From positions 146,934 through 210,933 of the forward strand of contig NZ_QJKB01000009.1 in assembly GCF_003201815.1 (NCBI RefSeq): DNA of 64,000 nucleotides, written 5' to 3'. Made by a program: the position numbers and the translations under genes. The notes beneath the pieces are model-generated. The model saw nothing but the letters and a program-made list of their open reading frames with translations. It was not told the origin of the DNA and did not search any database. The DNA comes from Undibacterium pigrum. GTDB lineage: Bacteria > Pseudomonadota > Gammaproteobacteria > Burkholderiales > Burkholderiaceae_D. Shown one piece after another: positions 28,003 through 39,430 of this stretch (position 1 is the first letter of the stretch; every line of letters begins with the position of its first letter).

Positions 28003-29342
28003 GTCGGTATAAGGCTTATTCAGAATATTGCGATTCCGGTTTGTCTTGGTTAGGTAAGATGCCAAACCATTGGAAGCTAATCAAAGCAAAATATATTTTT
28101 CAGAGAGTTCAAAGAGAAGTACGCCCAGAAGATGGTGTAGTTACGGCGTTCAGGGACGGGCAAGTCACCTTACGGACGAACAGGCGTGTCGAGGGATTCA
28201 CTGAATCGATTAAGGAAATCGGATATCAGGGTGTGCGAATGGGTGACTTGCTTGTACATGCGATGGATGGGTTCGCAGGAGCAATTGGCGTTAGCGATTC
28301 TGACGGAAAATGTTCACCCGTTTGTTCAGTATGCGTGCCAGTAAAACCAACCAATACACACGTGCAATATTACGGTTACCTTGTGCGTCAATTAGCCGTA
28401 ACTGATTTCATAACATCCCTTGCGAAAGGAATTCGCGAGAGATCAACTGAATTTAGATTCAGCGAATTTTCCGGTCTGGAGTTAGCATTTCCGCCGATTT
28501 CTGAACAACAAAAAATCACCAATTTCCTCGACTATGAAACCGCCAAGATCGATATCCTGATCGCGAAGCAGCAAGAGTTGATCAAGCTGCTGAAAGAAAA
28601 ACGGCAGGCGGTGATTAGTCATGCCGTCACCAAAGGCCTCAACCCCAACGCCCCCATGCGCGATTCTGGTGTGGAGTGGCTAGGCAAAGTGCCGAAACAT
28701 TGGGGAGTAAAGAAATTCAGATTCCTATGTGATCGAATCATAGCTGGTCCCTTTGGATCAAGTATCACAAAAGACATGTATGTAAAAGAAGGCTATAAAG
28801 TTTACGGTCAAGAACAAGTTATTCCGAATGACTTTACTATCGGCGACTACTACGTTTCAAAGCGCGATTTCTTAGAGCTCTTTCGTTACAGCACAAATCC
28901 AGGAGATATCCTTATTAGTTGTGTTGGTACATTTGGGAAAGTAGCGGTTTTTCCAAATAGCGCTGAGCCGGGGATTATTAATCCCCGTTTGATCAAGGCC
29001 GAAGTTAAAACGATTTGCAATCCACTTTATTTATGTGAATTTCTCAAAAGTGAAATGGTTTTCAAACAATTTGAGTTACTAAGTCGAGGTGGAACAATGG
29101 GAGTTATTAATATTGGAGTCCTAAATGAGATATTGGTTGCATGTCCTCCTTTGGAAGAACAAGATGAAGTTTTTTTATTCATAAAGAGACAAAAAGAAAA
29201 ATTTAACTTTTTGATTGAAAGAGCAAATAAACAAATTGAATTGGCTCAAGAACGCCGCACAGCTCTAATCTCCGCAGCCGTCACCGGAAAAATCGACGTA
29301 CGCGACTGGCAAGCCCCCAGCGACACAGCCTTAGCCGCCTGA
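27999..29342 (+). CDS. hsdS: Type I restriction-modification specificity subunit
   Basis: DNA-recognition subunit of 447 residues with two target-recognition domains. Each half begins with the same short motif (DSGLSWLGKMPNHW near the start and DSGVEWLGKVPKHW near residue 225), followed by a variable domain and a conserved coiled coil (ISEQQKITNFLDYETAKID; PLEEQDEVFLFIKRQ). This duplication sets the two-part recognition site. The variable domains are visibly more AT-rich than hsdM and hsdR, especially the second (about 28700-29240), as expected for domains exchanged between strains. It overlaps the DUF1016 gene by ATGA and precedes hsdR by about 40 bp. Confidence 0.95.
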   Translation: MSRYKAYSEYCDSGLSWLGKMPNHWKLIKAKYIFQRVQREVRPEDGVVTAFRDGQVTLRTNRRVEGFTESIKEIGYQGVRMGDLLVHAMDGFAGAIGVSDSDGKCSPVCSVCVPVKPTNTHVQYYGYLVRQLAVTDFITSLAKGIRERSTEFRFSEFSGLELAFPPISEQQKITNFLDYETAKIDILIAKQQELIKLLKEKRQAVISHAVTKGLNPNAPMRDSGVEWLGKVPKHWGVKKFRFLCDRIIAGPFGSSITKDMYVKEGYKVYGQEQVIPNDFTIGDYYVSKRDFLELFRYSTNPGDILISCVGTFGKVAVFPNSAEPGIINPRLIKAEVKTICNPLYLCEFLKSEMVFKQFELLSRGGTMGVINIGVLNEILVACPPLEEQDEVFLFIKRQKEKFNFLIERANKQIELAQERRTALISAAVTGKIDVRDWQAPSDTALAA

Positions 29343-29384
29343 TAGCCTTTGATTAAACCAAGCCTCCACCAGAGAACCCTCTTT

Positions 29385-32702
<3,318 letters not shown>

Positions 32703-32708
32703 ATTTCC

Positions 32709-32735
32709 AATTCTCTCCACATCGTGGAGAGAATT
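32709..32735. terminator. Perfect hairpin between hsdR and convergent gene
   Basis: AATTCTCTCCAC-ATC-GTGGAGAGAATT, 12-bp arms with a 3-base loop. There is no long U-tract on either side, so termination may be weak, but its place between two convergent stops suggests that role. Confidence 0.6.
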
Positions 32736-32751
32736 GCGCCGATGAACTGAA

Positions 32752-33690
32752 TCAAAAAGGCTTAGTCACCCTACCCTCATAGGCTTGCAATATCAGCGGC
32801 TTTGCATTTTCAAAATCATCGCTATTTGCAACCGACACTTCCAAATCACCAGTTCCCCAGTGCCCACTATTGCTCACATTCCTGCAATTGGCAGGCATGA
32901 CAGCAAACTGCGCTGGGTCGATATGCAAGTACAGAACGATGCGATTCTTTTGCAAAACGACAGTGGCAAAATTTTTCAGGCGCTTAAATGCTGCATAGAG
33001 CTTGAGTTCTTTTCGTTCCACGTCATCACCAAGTGAGGCAATGAAGTCTTCAACTGTCATCAATAATTCCCGCAAATGTGGTGACAATTCATGCAGCCAT
33101 TCTGCGTATGACTTGTCGCCACTCCTGGATCGATTGACAGGAGTGAGCTCGCTGACAGACTTGGTGGTCGTTTTAGGTGTGGGATTGCTACCGCTGTTGG
33201 CTTGTTCCAATAACAGTAAATCTTCACCAAATAAGCGATAGCGTATTAGCTCAATATTGCGATCTATCTGCTGAACTGCATGTGCATCAAACTTGGTAAA
33301 GTCAGCGGCGATGCAAACCAGGCGTGGTGCGCTCCAGTCTATGCTGGCTGCTGCAGCATCACCCAATTTTTTAGCGACCAAAAGCTGGAACTCTGCCTGA
33401 TGATCCATTAACCAATCAAGATAATACAAGCCTTGATTGATGACATTCTCAGACACAGAACGCTTGTATTCCAAAATTACAGGACAGGCGTTTTCATCCA
33501 GGCCTAGCGTATCTATGCGCCCTCCATGCGTTTTTCCGGTGCTGTATTCAGATGCCAGAAAGCGTATGCGCAGCAGGTTGATCAGGTTATTTTCTATCAG
33601 GGTCTGCAAGGGGCGTTCAAGGCCGGATGCATCGCCTTGCAGCATGGTGGCTTTGCCATCGCTCAGACGGAACAAGCTGATTTCACTCAT
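32752..33690 (-). CDS. Predicted nuclease with DUF5655 domain
   Basis: A 312-residue protein with an N-terminal PD-(D/E)XK-like fold (GGRIDTLGLDENACPVILEYKRS; D60, E74, K76) and a C-terminal DUF5655-type domain (residues about 195-310, KSYAEWLHELSPHLRELL and on). A charged linker near residues 160-190 joins them. Proteins of this kind are common beside restriction systems and are annotated as DUF5655 or endonuclease NucS-like; the substrate is unknown. It is convergent with hsdR, closing the defence cluster. Function in DNA cleavage is inferred from the motif. Confidence 0.8.
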   Translation of the reverse strand: MSEISLFRLSDGKATMLQGDASGLERPLQTLIENNLINLLRIRFLASEYSTGKTHGGRIDTLGLDENACPVILEYKRSVSENVINQGLYYLDWLMDHQAEFQLLVAKKLGDAAAASIDWSAPRLVCIAADFTKFDAHAVQQIDRNIELIRYRLFGEDLLLLEQANSGSNPTPKTTTKSVSELTPVNRSRSGDKSYAEWLHELSPHLRELLMTVEDFIASLGDDVERKELKLYAAFKRLKNFATVVLQKNRIVLYLHIDPAQFAVMPANCRNVSNSGHWGTGDLEVSVANSDDFENAKPLILQAYEGRVTKPF

Positions 33691-33750
33691 ATTATTTTGT
33701 TGTTATTTAAAGTAGCAATTGACGCATTATCAGAGCGAAGCGCCAATAAC

Positions 33751-34116
33751 TCAATACCTATGCTCATCCACTAAATGCTTATTAAAGCTGTACTTGCTGC
33801 CACCTTGCAGCACATCAGTCAGGCGTTTGGGGTTGGCGGATGAGATGAAGATGTCGGCGATGCCGTCCTTGACGCGGAACTTGGTGGCGGGGCTTAAGAT
33901 GTTGTTGGCTTTGATCATCAGGTGGCGGATGATTTTGGCTTTTTCGCTGCAGATGAGGAAATGGTTTTCTTTTCTGAAGTTGGTCAGGGGGATGTTGAGC
34001 CACCAGCCTTCGTCGTTGCCGTAGCGGACGACTTGGGAGAATTGGGTGTTGCCTTCGTTGAGGACGTTGGCTTGCAGGGAATCGTTGGCGATTTGGATGG
34101 CTTCGGCTTTGTTCAT
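33751..34116 (-). CDS. Hypothetical protein
   Basis: A 121-residue soluble protein of no family I recognise. It contains no signal peptide, membrane segment or Cys cluster. The sequence is ordinary globular protein: an N-terminal helix (MNKAEAIQIANDSLQAN), a Trp pair in a beta-type region (DEGWWLNIPLTNF), and a basic C-terminal half. It lies about 60 bp upstream of the DUF5655 gene on the same strand and may be co-transcribed with it. Several other frames overlap here, but this one has the most protein-like composition. Confidence 0.55.
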   Translation of the reverse strand: MNKAEAIQIANDSLQANVLNEGNTQFSQVVRYGNDEGWWLNIPLTNFRKENHFLICSEKAKIIRHLMIKANNILSPATKFRVKDGIADIFISSANPKRLTDVLQGGSKYSFNKHLVDEHRY

Positions 34117-34199
34117 TTTTGTCTTCTTTGGCGTCTTGGGCGGGATTCATGAGCAGGATTGCTGCCTGGGTATTCGACGGAAACCCATCCCTATCCCTG

Positions 34200-34220
34200 C
34201 CTTTCCCTTGAAGGGAAAGG
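34200..34220. repeat. 21-bp palindrome in intergenic region
   Basis: CCTTTCCCTT-G-AAGGGAAAGG, perfect 10-bp arms around one base. Lies between divergent genes; role unknown. Confidence 0.6.
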
Positions 34221-34310
34221 AGTATATGGCAGTATTTTAACCGCTGGGCCTTCAATACAGACGGAATTGGTCACAGTTCTCGTTTACCCGTCATCCCACA
34301 TTGCGTTAAA

Positions 34311-34326
34311 CTGTATGCATATACAG
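34311..34326 (+). promoter_or_regulatory. LexA (SOS) box upstream of FAN1-like/XPD-like operon
   Basis: CTGTATGCATATACAG fits the CTGT-N8-ACAG LexA consensus exactly and is close to a full palindrome. It ends 26 bases before the start codon of the VRR-NUC gene, so LexA bound here would block its transcription. The box type is shared by gamma- and betaproteobacteria. Confidence 0.8.
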
Positions 34327-34352
34327 TTATTTAAACACTACTTCCCTGCCCC

Positions 34353-36017
34353 ATGCTTGCCAATCTGGATCATACTTTTTACTACCTTGAAAACTTCCAG
34401 GCCGTGCTGGACTGGGTGGGTGGGCGTTATGCGGATTTATTGGCTGGTGATGAGCAGGCGTTTATAGCGCAGTTTGGCGAGCTGCCGCAGGCATCGCGGG
34501 CTTTGTTTGTGCGTATGGTAATGCGCAAGGGTTGCGTGTTCAGGGCCAGCAAGCTGGTGTATGGCGAAATTGGTGAGACCAGGGCGGCCATGCAGGCGCT
34601 GGTGGATGTGGGCTGGGTGCAGGCTGATCCAGAGCTCGACATTGCTGGCCTGTTTGATTTGCTGCAAAAACCTGAGCTGGCGCTGGTGCTGGCGATGACG
34701 CCTGCTGAAAAGAAATTGCCCAAGGCTGAGCAACTGGGCTTGTTTAGCTTGCGACATACGGGTAGCCAGGCTTTTTCTGCATGGTGCTCAGACGCTGTCA
34801 GTGCTGTGGACGATGTGGCTTACCAGGTTGTGAACAAGGATTTGTGTGACCGGCTGCGTTTGCTGTTTTTTGGCAATCTGTATCAGGACTGGTCTGAGTT
34901 TGTGTTGTCTGACCTGGGCATTTCCCAGTATGAAAAGGTGGAGTTTTCTGCTGCCTCGCGTGGCTTTGGTTGTCGTGCGGATATTGATGCTTATCTGGCT
35001 TTGCATGCCTGTCGTGAGGCTTTTCATGCGGAGCAGCCTGTGCCTGAGGTGCTGGCGCAACTGGCTGGTTTGCATGACCTGGACAATGCCTGGCTGACCA
35101 GCCGCCGTAACCGCTTGCTGTACCAGATTGGCGAGCACCTGGAAAAGCAAAAGGACTGGGCGCTGGCGCAACAGGTGTATGCGGGTTGCACTTACCCTGG
35201 TGCGCGTTTGCGGGCCATACGGGTGCTGGAAAAAAGTGAACAGACGCAGGCTGCCTATGATTTGCTGACGCTGGCGCAGCAAGCACCCGAGAGTGAGGCA
35301 GAACATCAGCAAATGTTGCGTATTGCGCCGCGCCTTGGTCGCAAGCTGGGGCTGGCTAAAGTTACCAAAGCAGCTCGTACATCACCGACAGAGCTGGCCT
35401 TGTGTCTCCCCTTCCCGCAAGAAGATTATGTGGTTGAGTATGTGGTGCGCGATCATTTGCATACAGATGATGCGCCGGTGTTTTATGTGGAAAATGCGCT
35501 TATCAACTCCCTGTTTGGCTTGTTGTGCTGGCCAGTGATTTTCAAGGCGATACCGGGGGCGTTTTTTCATCCCTTCCAGCGTGAGCCTGTGGATTTACTA
35601 AGTGCCGATTTTCAGTCGCGGCGAGCAGATGATTTTGCGGCCTGCTTTGCGCAACTGGAGTCGGGTGTTTATCACCAGACCATACGGCAAACTTATGCGG
35701 CCAAGTCTGGCTTGCAGTCACCTTTTGTGTTTTGGAGCACGTTATCTGAAGACTTGCTGGAGATGGCGCTGGCCTGCATACCTGCACAACATCTGAAGCA
35801 TAGTTTTGAGCGTATCTTGCTTGACATACGCGCCAACCGCAATGGCTTTCCTGACCTGATACAGTTTTGGCCGCAGGAGCGGCGCTACAGGATGATCGAG
35901 GTCAAAGGGCCAGGTGACAAGCTGCAGGATAACCAGAAACGCTGGCTGGACTTTTGTGCCAGGCATGATATGCCAGTGGCGGTTTGTTACCTGGAGTGGC
36001 AAGAGGCTGAGCAGTGA
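34353..36017 (+). CDS. VRR-NUC (FAN1-like) DNA repair nuclease
   Basis: A 554-residue bacterial FAN1-like protein. The C-terminal VRR-NUC domain has the catalytic set GFPDL ... RMIEVKGPGD (D501, E516, K518). The rest is helical, including a winged-helix-like start (LDHTFYYLENFQAVLDWVGGRYADLL) and TPR-like helices around residues 230-330. Relatives in Pseudomonas cleave flap structures and unhook interstrand crosslinks. The stop overlaps the start of the helicase gene (ATGA), and a LexA box precedes the gene, so damage-induced co-expression of nuclease and helicase is likely. Confidence 0.9.
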   Translation: MLANLDHTFYYLENFQAVLDWVGGRYADLLAGDEQAFIAQFGELPQASRALFVRMVMRKGCVFRASKLVYGEIGETRAAMQALVDVGWVQADPELDIAGLFDLLQKPELALVLAMTPAEKKLPKAEQLGLFSLRHTGSQAFSAWCSDAVSAVDDVAYQVVNKDLCDRLRLLFFGNLYQDWSEFVLSDLGISQYEKVEFSAASRGFGCRADIDAYLALHACREAFHAEQPVPEVLAQLAGLHDLDNAWLTSRRNRLLYQIGEHLEKQKDWALAQQVYAGCTYPGARLRAIRVLEKSEQTQAAYDLLTLAQQAPESEAEHQQMLRIAPRLGRKLGLAKVTKAARTSPTELALCLPFPQEDYVVEYVVRDHLHTDDAPVFYVENALINSLFGLLCWPVIFKAIPGAFFHPFQREPVDLLSADFQSRRADDFAACFAQLESGVYHQTIRQTYAAKSGLQSPFVFWSTLSEDLLEMALACIPAQHLKHSFERILLDIRANRNGFPDLIQFWPQERRYRMIEVKGPGDKLQDNQKRWLDFCARHDMPVAVCYLEWQEAEQ

Positions 36018-38275
36018 GCACAACAAGCCCAGCCAGCTACTCCGTCGCAGTACGTGCCTTGTGCGAATTCACGGCCAAGCAAGGCGACCTGGACTTGCGC
36101 TTTACCCCCTCACCCACTGCCGAGCAAGGCATGGCGGGACATGCGACAGTGGCCTTGCGCAGAAGCAGCAGCTACCAGCGCGAGGTAAAGCTGGAAGGCC
36201 AGCATGGCAGCTTGCATGTACGAGGCCGTGCCGATGGTTATGACCCGGTCTTGCGGCAGGTAGAAGAAATCAAGACCTACCTGGGTGATTTGCATGCCAT
36301 GCCAGACAACCACAGGCATTTGCACTGGGCGCAGGCCAAGGTGTATGGACATTTGTTATGCCAGAAACTGGGCTTGCAAAAGATCAGCGTGGCGCTGGTG
36401 TATTTCAATATACAAAGCCAGAAAGAAACGGTGTTGCAGCAGGAGCTGAGTGCAGCTGAACTGGCAGATTTTTTTGCCTTGCTGTGTGGCCGTTTTATTG
36501 CCTGGGCAGAGCAGGAAGTGGTTCACCGTACAGAGCGTGATCTGGCTTTGGCTGACATGGTTTTTCCGCATACGACATTCAGGCCGGGGCAAAGGCAACT
36601 GGCTGAAGCGATGTACAAGGCCAGCAAGCGCGGCTGTTGCCTGTTGGCGCAAGCACCGACTGGCATAGGCAAGACCATAGGCAGTTTGTTCCCCTTGTTA
36701 AAGGCGACGGCAGAACACAAGCTGGACAAGATTTTTTATCTGGCCGCAAAAACATCAGGGCGGCAATTGGCTTTGCATGCGCTGGGCAATATCCAGAACA
36801 GCACACCTAACCTTGGCTTGCGCACGCTGGAACTGGTCGCCAAGACGAAGGCCTGCGAATACCCTGAAGCGGCTTGTCATGGCGATGCCTGTCCGCTGGC
36901 CAAGGGCTTCTATGATCGCCTGCCCGCTGCACGTGCTGCCGCTGCCGAACAGCAATTGCTGGACAAGGAAGGTTTGCGCAGCATCGCCCTGACACACCAG
37001 GTTTGTCCTTATTACCTGGGCATAGAAATGGCACGCTGGGCCGATGTCATCATAGGTGACTATAACTATTATTTTGATCTCTATGCTTTGCTGCATGGTT
37101 TAACGATAGTAAATAACTGGCGAGTCGCTGTGCTGGTGGATGAGGCACACAATATGGTGACGCGGGCGCGCCAGATGTATAGTGCAGAACTACAGCGCGA
37201 TAGCCTGAAACGCTTGCGCAAGACACCACCGCCAGCGCTCAAGAAAACTCTAGACAGCTTGTATCGCGCCTGGCTGCAATTGGAAAAAGAACAGGACGCT
37301 GATTACCAGCCCCATGCCGAGATACCTGAAAAACTCCTGAATGCATTGACGCGTCTGTGCACAGAAATTGGTCTTTACTTTGCTGACAATCCCAGCCAGT
37401 TAGCGCCGGATTTACAGCAGTTTTATCTGGATGCCTTGCTATTCAACCGCCTGGCAGAAAGCTTTGCTGATCATTCGATATTCGATGTCAGCAAGGCGCA
37501 TGGCACATCGACGCTCTGCATACGTAATATCGTGCCTGCGGCTTTTCTGACGCCGCGTTTTGCAGCCAGCCATACGACAGCGCTGTTCTCGGCCACGCTC
37601 AGCCCCTGGAATTATTATTGCGACACGCTAGGCATGCCCGAGGGCACGGCCTGGGTGGATGTGGAATCGCCCTTCTCTGCTGATCAATTGCAGGTGCATG
37701 TAGTGAATAGCGTCTCTACCCGCTATGCCGACCGCGCCCGTTCTGTTGCGCCTATCGTCGCCTTGATGGCGCGGCAGTATCATGCGCAACCTGGTAATTA
37801 TCTGGCCTTCTTCAGCAGCTTTGATTATCTTGAGCAGGTCAGCAGCAGCTTTATCAATGCGCATCCTGACATTCCTGTGCGTTTGCAAACCCGGCGTATG
37901 AATGAGGCAGATCGGGAAAACTTCCTGGCGCAGTTTACTGAGGATAGTCAGGGTATTGCTTTTGCAGTGCTGGGTGGCTCATTTGGTGAAGGCATAGATT
38001 TGCCTGGCGCACGGCTGATTGGTGCATTTATTGCGACGCTGGGTCTGCCGCAACTTAATCCCATCAATGAACAGATCAAGCTGCGCATGGATAAGATTTT
38101 TGGATCGGGCTACGACTATGCTTATCTTTATCCTGGCTTGCAAAAAGTGGTGCAAGCTGCCGGGCGGGTGATACGGCAGACGGATGACAGGGGTGTGGTG
38201 TATTTGATTGATGACCGGTTTGGGCGGGGGGATGTCAGGGCTTTGTTGCCGGGGTGGTGGGATTGCAAACTCTAA
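36014..38275 (+). CDS. XPD/DinG-type Fe-S helicase with N-terminal Cas4/RecB-like nuclease
   Basis: A 753-residue superfamily 2 helicase. Residues 70-115 form a RecB/Cas4-like nuclease motif set (GRADG with D74, VEEIKT with E85 and K87, then Q107 and Y111). Next come Walker A PTGIGKT (K220), four cysteines of the XPD-type Fe-S domain (C281, C288, C293, C331) and the DEAH box (376-379); the C-terminal half holds the second RecA domain with GGSFGEGIDLPG and AAGRVIRQ. The predicted activity is 5'-3' unwinding coupled to nicking or trimming. It is translationally coupled to the FAN1-like gene, suggesting joint action on crosslinks or stalled forks under SOS control. Confidence 0.9.
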   Translation: MSTTSPASYSVAVRALCEFTAKQGDLDLRFTPSPTAEQGMAGHATVALRRSSSYQREVKLEGQHGSLHVRGRADGYDPVLRQVEEIKTYLGDLHAMPDNHRHLHWAQAKVYGHLLCQKLGLQKISVALVYFNIQSQKETVLQQELSAAELADFFALLCGRFIAWAEQEVVHRTERDLALADMVFPHTTFRPGQRQLAEAMYKASKRGCCLLAQAPTGIGKTIGSLFPLLKATAEHKLDKIFYLAAKTSGRQLALHALGNIQNSTPNLGLRTLELVAKTKACEYPEAACHGDACPLAKGFYDRLPAARAAAAEQQLLDKEGLRSIALTHQVCPYYLGIEMARWADVIIGDYNYYFDLYALLHGLTIVNNWRVAVLVDEAHNMVTRARQMYSAELQRDSLKRLRKTPPPALKKTLDSLYRAWLQLEKEQDADYQPHAEIPEKLLNALTRLCTEIGLYFADNPSQLAPDLQQFYLDALLFNRLAESFADHSIFDVSKAHGTSTLCIRNIVPAAFLTPRFAASHTTALFSATLSPWNYYCDTLGMPEGTAWVDVESPFSADQLQVHVVNSVSTRYADRARSVAPIVALMARQYHAQPGNYLAFFSSFDYLEQVSSSFINAHPDIPVRLQTRRMNEADRENFLAQFTEDSQGIAFAVLGGSFGEGIDLPGARLIGAFIATLGLPQLNPINEQIKLRMDKIFGSGYDYAYLYPGLQKVVQAAGRVIRQTDDRGVVYLIDDRFGRGDVRALLPGWWDCKL

Positions 38276-38279
38276 TCTC

Positions 38280-38330
38280 GTAGGTTGGGCCGGGCCTCGC
38301 TAGGCTACGGTTCATCAGCCCAACACTGGG
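38280..38330 (+). repeat. GTAGGTTGGGC-type repeat, copy 1 (with internal insert)
   Basis: Begins GTAGGTTGGGC and ends GTTCATCAGCCCAACACTGGG. Compared with copy 2 it carries about 15 extra bases (CGGGCCTCGCTAGGC region). Related repeats are widespread between genes in Proteobacteria. Confidence 0.75.
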
Positions 38331-38523
38331 CCTTTGCAAACGTACGCGTCATATAGAAACCGAGCGTTGAGCTGGCAAAACGTCGCCTGGCGAGTCCTCC
38401 CCCAACGTCCGAAGCTACTTACTTAATTGCACACTTTCGCAAAATTTATCTGTTAATCGCATCTTGGCATAAAACATAAGTTCGACATTCAAGCTTTAAT
38501 AAATGGATACGTTATTGACACGC

Positions 38524-38558
38524 CCTATGTTGGGCTGATGAAACGTAGCCCAACCTAC
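38524..38558 (-). repeat. GTAGGTTGGGC-type repeat, copy 2 (inverted)
   Basis: The reverse complement reads GTAGGTTGGGCTACGTTTCA then TCAGCCCAACATAGG. It is itself a partial palindrome (GTTGGGCT/AGCCCAAC) and faces copy 1, so the pair could bracket a small mobile unit. Confidence 0.75.
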
Positions 38559-38603
38559 ACTCCGCTCACCTCCCCCCATCCAATCAACACAAACACTCCA
38601 TTA

Positions 38604-38620
38604 AACAAGTAAACCTTGTT
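38604..38620 (+). promoter_or_regulatory. Candidate operator upstream of TetR-kinase operon
   Basis: AACAAG-TAAAC-CTTGTT, perfect 6-bp arms around 5 bases. A -10-like TATATT follows about 17 bases further on. Position and symmetry suit autoregulation by the TetR protein encoded next; no consensus is known for it. Confidence 0.4.
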
Positions 38621-38686
38621 ATTTAACGAAACAATGTATATATTAATGGAACTCAATCACCATTTTTATAGAAGTTCGTCTCGATT

Positions 38687-39430
38687 ATGAAAACTTCCAA
38701 ATCCCAGCAAGAGCAAACCCGGCGTACTCTGATACGTACTGCGGTCGACCTGATTACTGAAAAAGGTTATGACGCCGCTACCATGAAACAGATTGCCCGT
38801 GAGGCGGGTATAGGGGATGCGACTATCTACAAATACTTCCCCAGCAAGGAAAAAATCCTGCTTGCTTACTATGAGTTGTGCATAGAAATCACTTTGGAAG
38901 TGGCGCAAGAAACGCCAGGGTGGGAAGAGTTTACCCTGCAAGAAAAACTGCAAAGGCTGGTGGATGCCCTGCTGGAACTCTTGCTCGGCGACCGTGAATT
39001 TGTGGAGATTACGCGGGATATCTTTGGCAAATCTCCCCTGCTGATGATGCGTGACAATATGCCAGGTCAGCAAACCCTGAAGCAGGAAATTATCAAGCTG
39101 CTGGAAGAAGCAGAACAGCGTGGCGATATCTCCCCCTGCGATTTCAAGAACCTCATTGGTGGTTTGTTTGGCGATTATCTGTTTGCCGTGATTGCTTATT
39201 GGCTCAAGGATGATTCGGATGAATTCGCTAATACCACACAACTGGTGGACATGACGCTGGCGATACTGGTAATGGCTTTGAAGAGTGGCATCGTCAACAA
39301 GGTTACCGAACTGGCCAGCTTCATGCTGCGCAACCAGTTGTCGCGCATTATGCAAAATGGTTCTGGTTTGCTGGAGATGGTGAAGCTAGTGCAGAATGGA
39401 TTAGGACGTGGCCTGGGGGACGTGCGATGA
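38687..39430 (+). CDS. TetR-family transcriptional regulator
   Basis: A 247-residue TetR-type repressor. The DNA-binding part reads LITEKGYDAATMKQIAREAGIGDATIYKYFPSKEKILLAYY, a clear match. The ligand domain is unrelated to the AcrR-like protein elsewhere in the window. Its stop overlaps the start of the kinase gene by ATGA, and two more overlapping genes follow, so it heads and probably controls a four-gene operon. A small palindrome upstream is the best operator candidate. The ligand is unknown; lipid-type ligands would fit the neighbours, but this is a guess. Confidence 0.92.
   Translation: MKTSKSQQEQTRRTLIRTAVDLITEKGYDAATMKQIAREAGIGDATIYKYFPSKEKILLAYYELCIEITLEVAQETPGWEEFTLQEKLQRLVDALLELLLGDREFVEITRDIFGKSPLLMMRDNMPGQQTLKQEIIKLLEEAEQRGDISPCDFKNLIGGLFGDYLFAVIAYWLKDDSDEFANTTQLVDMTLAILVMALKSGIVNKVTELASFMLRNQLSRIMQNGSGLLEMVKLVQNGLGRGLGDVR

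Larger units (their letters stand above)
38276..38686. other. Non-coding gap with inverted repeat pair
   Basis: No open frame is convincing. The gap contains two inverted copies of a GTAGGTTGGGC-type repeat about 190 bp apart and, near its right end, a small palindrome that may be an operator for the TetR gene. Confidence 0.6.
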
